A stretch of 64,000 nt of DNA from Poa pratensis (taxonomy: Eukaryota > Streptophyta > Magnoliopsida > Poales > Poaceae): NCBI GenBank assembly GCA_947311845.1, contig CAMZMU010000041.1, positions 109,784,009-109,848,008 of the forward strand, given 5' to 3'. Below, piece by piece: positions 20,930 through 31,096 of this stretch (position 1 is the first letter of the stretch; each line of letters starts with the position of its first letter). The position numbers were made by a program, and so were the translations under genes. The notes under the pieces were generated by a model. It searched no databases, was not told the origin of the DNA, and worked only from the letters and a program-made list of their open reading frames with translations.

Positions 20930-22640
20930 TGGTATAGAAGAAATTTGATTTCTCTCGAATCAGATCATGTCAAGCAATAAATAGCCATGTAAAAGATTTC
21001 TAAAATACGTACTTATTGTTTTTACATAATATTAAATTATAAGTATGAACCTATAGGTGATATCAACCAAGATACATGTTATAATATACTTTCTGGTGGA
21101 TTTTCAGCCAATTTCCGCATGACAGCATAAGGATTAATATTTTTTTCTCCTTTCTAGTGGATTTTCCGCCGATTTCCGCGGAGACCGACTACTAAATCAA
21201 GACACATCATTATGGATAGCAATTACATAGTATTCATTTCTTTTTACAGGAATGTACACATGTATTAAGAGATTTGGCTAAAAACTTGTGGGGTCATCTG
21301 AACCCACGGCTTGTAAATTTTGTGATAAGTTCTGGCAAAAGGTTGACGGCTCGCGGTGGGCTGATCTAGCATTATCCTCTTGCACTTGCAGAATCTCTAG
21401 GGGAGGAGGTGGAAGATCTTGGATTCGGAAGGCACATTGTGTGTCAGTGGACGATATCACTATGGAGGTTTTATCGTATATTAGTTTGGTTCAATGGTTG
21501 CACAAGCTTGCTTCATTGCCTAAATGTGCATCTATATAACTATAAGCACCATAGAATGGTTGAACATTGCAACAAGCGTAAAGAAACGTGAGGACATAAC
21601 TAGTCTCTCGTCGCCTTTACGGTGGTGGAGACCACGCCAAACCGAGTTTGTCGTGCCTGGGGCATTGGAGGAGCTGTCAGGTTTGGGTGACCTGAGCTCG
21701 AAGGTCAGGACTTTGGAAGGTAAACCTGACATGCTCATCCCACAGGAGCGGGTGGGTTTTGACATACCCAACCATGAGGAGCAGAACACAAGGGAGTTGG
21801 TTCAGATTGATGATGAAGGTCCATTGGAGAGGGCCTCGCCGGGTTCGCTTGGGGAGCTCTTCCAGGAGCGCTCAGCCGTGTTGTCCGATCAGGGTGATCA
21901 GGAGGCCGGCCAACAGGTTGAGAAGGACATTGTCACGCCGGTGGTGGCCGGTTCTGGGCAGCTGGACTTGATGGGCTTCATCGCCCGGATCTCGACACCG
22001 CTCTGGGACTCCGTTTTGGGCACGCCGGCCTCGACTTTGGTCCATAAGAAGAAGGTGGACGTGCTGTCATCACGGAGGAGCAACAGGATCGCCGAGCTGC
22101 ACCCGGAGGGTGCCAACATCGAGCAGCTGGCCAAGGACACCGTGGCGCGTCGTCTCGGCTCGCAGCCTGAGGAGGCCGGGCCCTCGGAGCGACGGCGGCA
22201 GGCCTACTTGGCCCTGTTCGACGGACCCCTCACGGACCAGGCGGCGGCTGCCATCGACGATCTCGTCCTCGTTGGGAAGAAGTCCAAGAAGAAGAAGATG
22301 CCAGAGAACGAGTCAGAGCGGCAGATGTCGCCAGTGCAGATCTAGATGCTGGAGTTTCTGTTGCCTGGGTACTCCTTGCCGACGTTGCAAGGAGGTGCCT
22401 TTCCTGTTCGTGGGCCTAAGGAGGTGGCGTTTTTGATGCGGGAGAAGGTGGAGCTGCGGGTTTTCGCCGACACGCGGGATCCGGGAGATTTATATTTTTT
22501 GTTTTGTTTGTAGAGGGATTTATCCCTAGCTGGAACTTCTATACATAACACTCTTTTCTATCTAATCGGAAGGCAGAACGACTGCCATTAACCTAAAAAA
22601 AATCTTGAAGAACATTGTTGTCCTATGCATGGTGGCTTAA
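20930..22640 (+). pseudogene. Cysteine-rich peptide gene copy B, disrupted by a retroelement
   Basis: The upstream region at 20930-21080 matches the upstream region of gene C at 23380-23520 (shared AGCAATAAATAGCCATG). The TATA and leader at 21520-21605 match 23625-23700 (shared CATCTATATAACTATAAGC and AACTAG-CTCTCG). The matching exon-1 start is then missing. Foreign sequence occupies 21606-22600, after which exon 1 resumes at 22601 (ATCTTGAAGAAC, then TGTCCTATGC-TGGTGGCT) and dies out near 22637. No exon 2 with a CCC module is seen before gene C. About 12 bp around the start codon were lost at the insertion site. Confidence 0.8.
21606..22600 (+). mobile_element. 5'-truncated retroelement with ORF1-like frame and A-tail, inside copy B
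   Basis: An open frame of about 245 codons ends at 22345 with a basic end (GKKSKKKKMPENES). Upstream are the segments SSRRSNRIAELHPEG and AKDTVARRLG, resembling the basic tail of ORF1-type proteins of Triticeae LINEs. Non-coding sequence then leads to AGGCAGAACGACTGCC and a short A-run at 22594-22602. Lack of a start region at the left junction and an A-tail at the right junction indicate a 5'-truncated, retrotransposed copy. No target duplication is evident. Confidence 0.6.
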
Positions 22641-23379
22641 GACTTAAGTTTAGTCTTTTTCTTTCAATGTAATTTCTTTATTTATTTGGGGACATTGTAA
22701 TCTGGAATGATTGTTGTAAGATTACTATGAGATCAATAAAGAGTTATATTCCTTTATTCTCATTTTTATTCATTATTTGTTTGTTATTTCTCATGTAATA
22801 ATTATTCCTTTGTAATTGAATTACTAATTTGTTAATGAATAAATTTGTTTGGAAATCACAATTTACAAAGTTATCATATTTTTCTTCTAGATGTCATGGT
22901 GTCAAATTATTTTCCTTTTTATATCCTATTATCCAGTTCTTCCTAAGTTCAAAAATAAACAAATGTGTCATTTCGTCTCACTCAAATCGACAAACTGAAT
23001 CCTAACTCATTGATGTGATCTTCAATCATACTGCAGGGTTTGATCAAAGGGTTGTCAATTTCCCCTAAATTTTACATGTATGAATGTGATGCACATGTCT
23101 ATACTCTACCATGTTCATTTGTATACACTCTGTGATCTAATCGGCTGGCGACAAAAAATTGAAGATATAGGCGGTGGCAATGAGCATGAGGAGCCATGAG
23201 CTGATGAGCACTTAGTTGTCTTTTTTACATCCATCGACAATGATTTGAAGCGATAGGCGATCTTTTATGTTCTCGAGTAGCGACTGTTATCCTCGTATCC
23301 TGATCGTATGTCCCCATTTATGTATGTTGTCCTTAAATCTTAATACAGATATGTATGCTATGGTGTATGGTTTCAAATA
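22641..23379. other. AT-rich intergenic spacer
   Basis: No coding frame or terminal repeat was recognised between the broken copy B and the upstream region of gene C. Confidence 0.5.
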
Positions 23380-23633
23380 AAAATAGAAGGAATTTAATTC
23401 TCTTGGATCAAATCATATCAAGCAATAAATAGCCATGCAAAAGATTTCTAAACAAATCCTACTTTCTTTTTTAGCACAATTTATAGGCATGAACCTCCAA
23501 CCTTTGGTGGTATAACAGTAAGCATTTACAGATATGTTGCGTGATACACAAGATAAACCGTCTATTTATTCGCTTCATTAAATGAAGAATATTGCACAAG
23601 CGTTGCTTCATTGCCCATTGCCTAAATGTTCAT

Positions 23634-23640
23634 CTATATA
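23634..23640 (+). promoter_or_regulatory. TATA box of cysteine-rich peptide gene C
   Basis: TATATAA in CATCTATATAACTATAAGC, conserved with copy B at about 21533. It lies 76 bp before the start codon. Confidence 0.6.
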
Positions 23641-23709
23641 ACTATAAGCACCATCGGGGCTGAACATTGCATCAAGCGTAAAGAAACATAACTAGCCTCT
23701 CGTTATATC

Positions 23710-24454
23710 ATGGCAATCTTGAAGAACACGGGTGTCCTATGCTTGGTGGCTCTCATGCTCATGGTGGCTGTTCTCCCGTCAGAAGGTGATGGTGCGTAAG
23801 CTCTCCGATTCTCTCTCAGTTAGGTGTGCGTCGGATTTCACCGGATCCAACACCGACTGGCTCGTGTTACAGTTTTTTTTTTTTGCGAAACACAGTACAA
23901 CGCAGACGCTCATATAAAGTTTATATCAAGGAAGTTACTTCTTCAATAGTTTGAGACAGTTGTATATTACATAAATTGAGGATTATATATGTCCGAGGAA
24001 CTGATCATGGTTCTTCTCGTATGGGCACTCCGCTCACGACAAAATCCTCGCTAACGCCGTCTCCGTGGCATATAATCCATGGATATTACTGTGGCCTTTT
24101 GCCATTTTTGGAACACATTGTGACCAATAGCGAGTTATATATCGACCATGTCATAGTATGTGCGTTGATTTATTTTTATCTTATTTTACTGCACTTGCAG
24201 AGTTCTGTCTTCCGCCAACCCCAGTCTTCTGCGACATGGAGCTCTGCAGGCAGAGATGCGGAGACCGTGGAGGGCCGACGTGCAGGACGGTGAACCTAAA
24301 TCAATATACCTGTTGCTGCAGTGGACTCCGCCATTGCCTACCGGCCGGGAAGCTTCCTGGATGCACTACCGACCAGTGCATGCAGAAATTCTGCCCTGGG
24401 AACATCAACGCACACTGCACCGGCAACGACTACTGCTGCTGCCCCTTCCCCTAA
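23710..24454 (+). CDS. Secreted cysteine-rich peptide with two tandem CCC modules (gene C)
   Basis: The gene has two exons, 23710-23791 and 24201-24454, with GT-AG borders in phase 1, giving 111 residues. Exon 1 is a signal peptide (MAILKNTGVLCLVALMLM). Exon 2 holds two modules in a row: C-x7-C-x4-C-x3-C-x7-C-x9-CCC and C-x8-C-x4-C-x4-C-x7-C-x5-CCC. The mature chain therefore has 16 cysteines in about 85 residues. The matching module in gene A, the shared intron phase and the shared leader show a local tandem family in which one module was duplicated. The pattern is knottin- or defensin-like in density, but the closing CCC is not that of a standard gamma-thionin. Function is unknown. Confidence 0.8.
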
Positions 24455-24845
24455 AATAAGATTTTGTGCCGTCGAGATTATACATCCAGCTCTCGCGCCA
24501 ATCGATTGATGGATATAATTATTGTGGAGCTGATGAATAAGATTTTCGACTTCCGTTGTACTGTGAAAATATGAGACAATGCATGGTTTATTTTTCATTG
24601 TTTACAGTACATGTTGCATCGATGGAGGTGGGAATGATAGTTCGAACAATAACATGAGCTGACCAAAAAGATTTTCTGCGATGTACTCGATCAGCTTTGA
24701 AGTGCGTGAAACCTCGGGAAAAAACAGGCGAGGGGGGAAGAGGTGAACATAACTAATACACAGAATGAATAGAATGCGAACTCCATATGCATGGAGCTAG
24801 GATGGTTCATGATGCAACTCACCATCTTTCTCACTCGGTCGCTCT

Positions 24846-25540
24846 TTCGTCCTAAGAGTGGACAGTTTTTTCTGTAAATTGTTTTGTGTTACCAATGCTG
24901 TAGATGTCATCCGAATGGAGAAAAAAATAGCCTCACGGGATGTAACAACTAACAACTGATAAATATTGCACCATTAAGCCATGTAACAGAAACAGTGACA
25001 TTGTTCATCCACCCATATTTAGTGGAAACCCCAGCAAACAAATGTACTCCATCATATTACCGACGAGCACAAAATAGAAGAAGAGTGTCTAAGAGAAACA
25101 ACAAACAGACATACCATTTTCAAAATAAAAATGTCGGTGACGGTGAGGATGAAACATCTGGCCATATTCAGGAAATGTTTCCGTCATTCTCTTGATTAGA
25201 TCATTTGGCAGACTCATTTTCATCTTCAGCACTTATCCTTTTTACATCCGTGCATCTTCCATGCTCAACGCCTTCATTAAGGAATTATAAACATCCGTCC
25301 TCATAGCCTGTAGATAAGCAAAAAAGGAATCATAAATTAAGTATACGATGATGCAAGAAATATACAGTCGTGAGGCCTTTTGTGTTGACTAGCCTGTCCT
25401 ACAACATGATGAAATTATGGAAGGCAAGAAAGGATGTATCTCTGGTAGGCACAACGCATGCTGTCCAATAATCTAGTGTGACGCAGATATCAAATATGGA
25501 TTAACATGGAGAAATTTCAGAAGGCTGACTGGCCAGTACA
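24846..25540 (-). pseudogene. Partial, internally deleted duplicate of the importin-beta gene
   Basis: On the minus strand this segment matches pieces of the intact importin gene. The 3' flank and last exon (24846-25210) match 30742-31180. Next comes a piece of exon 16 (ACTCATTTTCATCTTCAGC, also at about 34547), then exon 15 with flanking intron (25240-25330, matching 34765-34820), then intron and exon 14 (25360-25535, matching 34870-35015). Exons 17-20 are gone. The join of the last exon to exon 16 falls on near-identical GCAGACT and GCGGACT words, which suggests deletion at microhomology. No usable reading frame remains. Confidence 0.8.
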
Positions 25541-26160
25541 TCCAAGCGCGGGGGAGCGATACTTATTGTCGGTGTTGTTCGAGGGTTTGAGGAAGGAGGT
25601 TGAGGCTATGCAGCTACTGCCAGTGGATTAACCTGGAACTATAGGATGCATACAGAATGAATCCACTGGGTACCATGTTGAAGTGCTAGTCGTACCTCAT
25701 CTGCAATCTTCAGTTCGCCTCATGTGAACCTTGTGTAAACAACAATTGAAATGGTTGAAAAAGACCTTACTTTTCTGGACATTTATGACGTCCATGTGTT
25801 TGAGTTGTCAAGAATTACACAAGATGTCCTGTACTGTGTCAGAGGTCAATTGATAATATGTCATTGATTTCTAGTCGAACGGTCATGGTGGCATAGCGCT
25901 TCCTGTCTGTCGACTCGGCTGCATTGCACCAACACCTGTCAGACAGTCAGAGTGTGTGTCGCGCCTTTGTGCATCCCAGGCCGCCTCACCGCCTCACATG
26001 GCCCACTGAGCCACGTCGTACTTGGGGTTGGGACGGCGAGCCCGCTTTGCTGGTGCTGCTGCAACATGAACAGCATCGCCTTTCTCTTCTTCTGGTTCAG
26101 CTTCCTGCCTCCTCTTCTTTTTTGTTTTTTGATAAAGGGCAGTTTTATTACTTAAAAGTT
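25541..26160. other. Spacer without recognised gene
   Basis: A short plus-strand frame near 25555-25635 (GERYLLSVLFEGLRKEVE) is not linked to any recognised family. Nothing else stands out up to the end of the PAIR1 remnant. Confidence 0.35.
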
Positions 26161-26308
26161 TTAAGCATTACACCTGGCATCTGCATAACTAGGATGCGCA
26201 CAGCCGCCTGCCTGCCTCCTCTTCTGTCCTCCTCTGGTTACATCTGTCAGCAAGTCGGTGGCATCAATGCAGATTATCTTTGTTCTTCTCCTCTTTTTCC
26301 TCGCCCTT

Positions 26309-26441
26309 CGCAGAAGCTGCAGGGCCTCCTGGCTGCCGGCTTCCCACATCAGGTCAGCTGCACCATATATAAATAACAATCGCAGAAGCTGCAGGCCTCG
26401 TGGCTGCCGGCTTGCCTCGTCAGGTCAGCTGCACCATATAT
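26309..26441 (-). repeat. Tandem duplication at the 3' end of the PAIR1-like gene
   Basis: 26309-26370 and 26381-26441 share GCAGAAGCTGCAGG, TGGCTGCCGGCTT and CAGGTCAGCTGCACCATATA with a period of 72 bp. The duplicated piece includes the last recognisable coding block. Confidence 0.75.
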
Positions 26442-26442
26442 A

Positions 26443-26565
26443 CTCCCTCCGTCCCAAAATAAGTGTCTCAAAGTTGTCCAAAAGTGAATGTATCTATACT
26501 TGTTTCATGTCTAGATACATCCACTTTTTGACAAATCTAAGACAGTTATTTTGGGACGGAGGGAG
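26443..26565. mobile_element. Stowaway MITE (123 bp)
   Basis: CTCCCTCCGTCCCAAAATAA at one end and its inverted copy ending GGGACGGAGGGAG at the other are flanked by TA (26441-26442, 26566-26567). The ends and size are those of the common Triticeae Stowaway families. Confidence 0.9.
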
Positions 26566-27668
26566 TACATAAGTACATAACAGAGGACGGTCTGTTTCTT
26601 TTCGTTTACAATTTTTTTATTTGTGCTGCAAATGATGATTTCGTGCTTCTTTGGCAAACAGTGCAAGCCATTATGTGTATCAGTAAGAATAAGTGCTAAT
26701 TACCGATGATTTCCTCCCTCTTCTAAATGATTATCAGTCCAAATCTCCCTCTCCAGTTCGAGGCAAGAAACCAGAATCGACATAAGGAAACACATGAGGA
26801 AAACTGTACCTAGTTCTGTGTTCAGAATCACCGAGGAAATGTGCCCTTCAGTGGCATCGTTCGAGTCGGTGATTCTGCTGACCAGTGCCTGCATTTGTAT
26901 TCACAAGGAAGGAATCATGATCACACACTAAACACGGCGCAATTGCAACTTTCCAATATACTGTGCAAAAACACTGCAAAGTTACCGCTGTGCGTGAAGG
27001 ATGCTCCAGTAAATTCAGCGGTATTCTTTTTTCAGAGCCACAAGTCCACAACTCAGAGACATTGGCTTTGAACTGTAAGCAGTATAGCAACAGGTGTTTT
27101 TTGACTACCAGGCATCACTTAAAGAATTCATGGCCAAACAAGCCAACGACTTAAGTTGTCTCGAGGGTATCATGTATCATTTTCATCACGCTAAGGGCCA
27201 AGGTATCACAGGTTACCTTCTTAGTTAGCTCTTGTGTATTGACTTTTTGATTCGACGCCTCTTTATGTTTAGGTGCCAGCATGTATCTTGAACCAACCAA
27301 TTGAGCTCCTTTTACGTTTTCCTGCTCTACTTTTGGCTTCAGATCTTCTGCCCTTGTCGAATAAATGAAAGGTGCAGGGAGGCTGGCATCAAGAAGCAAG
27401 CCTTGTCAGAATCCAAAATCTAACGAGGACACAGAGAGCAAAACAATGAAGAAAATATGTATATGCAGAGGAACTTTTGTAATACAACCGAAAGTCATGA
27501 ATATAATCTTCCTCGAAAAAGACAGAAAATGTTTCAGTACTATTGACTGGTTTTTTCTCTATGGCCACACCACATAGCTTTGTATCACTATCCACCTCTA
27601 GGAATCTTTAATAATTAGCTAACAACTGAACTCTTGAAGAAACTGAGGTTAGAACATTACAGTTTTGT

Positions 27669-27893
27669 TGCTGGTGTTCGGTCCATCTGGGGTATCCCAT
27701 TTGTTCCTGGCTTTCGGTCCATCTGGGGCCTTCCATTTCCTACTGATGTCCAGTTAATCATAGGGCTTCCATTTTCCACTGGTGTTCCTTTCATCATGTG
27801 TCGTCCGTTTGCTACTAGTGACTGGTTCATCATAAGGCTTTTATTTGCTACAGACATTCGATCATCAGGGGACTTCCATTTGCCACTCTCTGT
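27669..27893 (-). repeat. 36-bp coding repeats in the PAIR1-like gene
   Basis: Six units of 12 residues follow each other, of the form PVxNGxPxMNxT (for example PVENGSPMINWT, SVGNGRPQMDRK, PGTNGIPQMDRT). The first unit is out of frame with the rest. Rice PAIR1 has a shorter version of the same repeat, so this is an expansion within a known variable region. Confidence 0.7.
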
Positions 27894-30399
27894 GTTCTTT
27901 CCTTGGAGGAAGAGCTCTCGTCCTTACCAAGACACAAAAAACCATGAGACATCGATAATGAACGACTCATGGATTCAGTTAATCGATTAATGGGTACACG
28001 TACTTCCAGCATTTGCATTGCAGCAGTCTTACTATTGATAGACCTGATGGCTCTAACAACCCCCTGCATAAAGAAACAAATATCAGGTAATGTACAGCAA
28101 AACTATGATTGCTTCTCGGTTGTTTCAATACGGAAAGTAAGAACAAGCCCATTATAGACAAAGAAAGTAAACACTATCACCCACTGAGATAATTGAATGT
28201 TTCTTGTCACGAATATACAAGAAATGAAGAAAAGGATGTTTGTTCAAGAAACTGGATATACAAAAAAATGTAGGAACTAACTTGTACATTTCTATGTAAC
28301 TGAACCCAGACATATGGAGATAACAGAGAATTTGAGATACTGGTAAATCAGCAAAATAATTACTTATGTGTGCATGCCGGTCATCAGGATAAGTCATATA
28401 GACAAAAAAATAGATCGAAACCGTATCAGAACTAGTGGTGGATCACAGCAGCAGAAGAAGTACCTCCATCTCTTTTGTAAAAGTACCAAAGATATCACCA
28501 TGCAGTTGCCTTAGATCTGCCCGCATTTGTTCTGGCCAGACTGAAAGATTCGAAATATCTCATTCAATGTGTCTGTGTGAGAGTTTAAAATACCCACATG
28601 ATCAGGATTGTGTATTGTGCTGCCTTCATGAAGTACTTTGAGATCGTTTTGTCCTTAAGCTGTGATAACATGTTGGCATATATCAAACTTTGTTGTCTGA
28701 CACAAACAAAATAATAGGAGAAAGAGCAAAGCCATCAATGATCCTTACAATTTGCTGAAGTGAATTCTCTAGGAGATCAACCTTTTTCTGTATGCTACCA
28801 GCTGCACATAATAAATAAATACAATTCAATTATTTGATGCACCAGTTATCGAAGAAGAAAATAATAAGGGTGGGCTGCTGCGATTTCTATTTTGATTAAC
28901 TGTACACTTTTTTCAGGACTTACAATCTAGCAACGTCTCCTACTCTCCTTCATGTCTCTGTTTAACCGAATAGCATCATTTTTTACCGAGTCCAGTACAA
29001 TCTGCACCTTATGTAATGAACTTGCCAGTTGCTGAAATCTGCGATCAGCATCCTCATTAACCTGACCTGTAGAAGCACTACCAGTCAGTATACCAAACAA
29101 AATATACCATGACAATGTGACAGCTTACTGATGGAAGAGTTCCAATAGAGAACGGATACCGGTGCAGTTTCTATCATAAAAGGGTGTCAGTCCAGCTGAT
29201 CTGCTCAGTAAAAGCGATTAAAAAAGGAGGTGAACTAAACAACCGTCCCTGAAGTTGATGCCAAACGTCAAGTGTATCAAATGAAGTGCTGGGGCTTGAG
29301 ATCTTACATCTACTGTCTACAAGAGAGGGGTTACAGCAGTGGAAAGTGTTGTTTGGCACCATTTCCAGTTGCTGCTGGGATCCTTCCCGAGACGCTGAGC
29401 TGGGAGGGAATGAAGGCATCGTCCTTGATGAGGTGTCGTGCGAGCCAAATCCCTGGCGACAATTGGGAAGAAAACAGAGGTCAAAATTGGTGAAGATACA
29501 GCATGTACACACATCTTTTGTAAGTAACCTGTGACTAGAAAGACAGGTGCTCTTGGTGAAACATTTAGCAGAGAGAGGAGAGTTAGTTTGGGCATTCAGC
29601 ACGCCTTTACAGATAATGCGGAATTCAGAACAGAAATTGCATACATATTTGAGTAACTTAACTGTATATAAGGGCGCTAGTGCAGCAGAAGCAAGTCACC
29701 CGCAGATAAACCCTGACCCTCATGTTTCAGTTTTCAGTATCTGTAACAAACAGAAATCCTATAGCAAGCAAAATAGGTTGTTTGTTCACAAAATAGAGAT
29801 TGCGTCAGCAGATAATTTTGTTTGAACTTGGACAAAGTATGGTACTGTTCCAAATCAAGTTAACCGGCTTACGGATCCACGCACTGAATCAGAACAAGGG
29901 GATCCATCAGAAGCGACTACTGTATTAGCAAACACTGCTAAAATCAACCACTGACTACTGATCAGCCTCGGGGAATAGAACGAACAGAGACACCGACCAA
30001 TCCGGCAGAAACGAAAGGGTTCGAATCACCACGCGGTGGCAACAAAGGAGAGGAGGAGCGAGTGAGACCTCACCTGATGGCGCGCGGGCGTGGGGAGTTG
30101 GAGGCCGCCGCGGAGGCTCTCGCCGGGGAAGCCTCCGGGACTCCGAGAGCTTCAGGTGCAGGAGCGACGCGCCCCCGCCGCAGCTGCCGTCCCACGAGAA
30201 GGTCTGCGGCTCCTGGGGCCGATCTCCGTACACTGCCGCCGCCGCCGCGGAAGCAGCAGGCGCGCTCGACCTCCCGCTTCCGCCGGGCCTCCTGTTCCCA
30301 AAATATTCAGCGCGCGTCTCAGCTACGGATGGGGGGAGGTTGGGAGGAGGTAGGTGGCGCGGAGGTCGCAGGCGCCGTTGATCTGAAGCTTCATCGCCT

Positions 30400-31096
30400 C
30401 TTCGCTGAGGAGATGGACGTGGAATAGGCCGCGGCAATCGCCCTACCGCCGGCGAGAGAGAAGAGCACCCCAAAATTTGAACTGGAGGAGAAAAGAGCGT
30501 TGTTGCAGCAGAGAATTGCCACGATACCACTAGTGACGTCACGTGGACGGATGGATGGGATGTTGGGACGAACGACGAAATCCAGCCAAATTTTCGTTTG
30601 AAAGAATTTCATAACACAGCAAAACTGGCGGTGAGAAGTTCTATTCTACAGTATTTCCCTCACAACCACGGTCCACACCAACCATGGTGCGTTCCAACCC
30701 AAGCAACTTGAGAGGCTAGCTGTACCAACAACAGGCAGTTCAGAGCCTAAGAGTGGACAAAATCCTGTAAATTGTGACATGCTACCAATGGTGTTATTGT
30801 TTTCCAAGAGTAGATGAACCACGAGTAAATTGGAGACAAAAATATACAGCCACACCGGATGAAATAATTGATAAATATTACACCATTGAGTCATGGAACC
30901 GAAAGAATGACAGTGTACTTGTACAGCCACCAATATTTGGTGGAAACCCAGCAACACATCATAGTCCACCACATCTTATCTTACCAGCACAAAAAAGCAG
31001 TGTGTGTAAAAGAAACAACAAACAGAATCAAGCCAATGAAAGCTCAAAACAAAACAAAAAACATATTTGGACAAGCAAATCTGCGCAAGTCTAACG
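30400..31096. other. Spacer between the PAIR1 remnant and the importin stop codon
   Basis: This holds the presumed importin 3' UTR and the former PAIR1 upstream region. Part of it (30742-31096) is duplicated at 24846-25130. No other gene was seen. Confidence 0.55.

Larger units (their letters stand above)
26161..30394 (-). pseudogene. PAIR1-like meiotic gene, frameshifted (probable pseudogene)
   Basis: PAIR1 (the rice homologue of Arabidopsis PRD3) is needed for meiotic double-strand break formation and homologous pairing. The order of conserved blocks on the minus strand is: start MKLQINGACDL at 30394; SLLHLKLSES near 30140; exon 29452-29308 (GSHDTSSRTMPSFPPSSAS); exon 29066-28944 (NEDADRRFQQLASSLHK); exon 28801-28749 (SIQKKVDLLENSLQQI); RQLHGDIFGTFTKEME near 28480; exon 28063-28005 (GVVRAIRSINSKTAAMQM); a 12-residue repeat block near 27780; AEDLKPKVEQ near 27340; NDATEGHISSVILNTE near 26840; and a basic end ALQLLRRARKKRRR near 26310. 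Exon 1 hits a stop at 30323-30325, and the exon near 28500-28660 needs two frame changes. The copy is therefore probably dead. A sequencing error would be the alternative. Confidence 0.75.

Noticed and set aside
29955..30542. 195-codon minus-strand frame as an independent gene
   Set aside because: It overlaps PAIR1 exon 1 in a shifted phase, its start lies upstream of the conserved MKLQIN start, and it reads through the splice donor.
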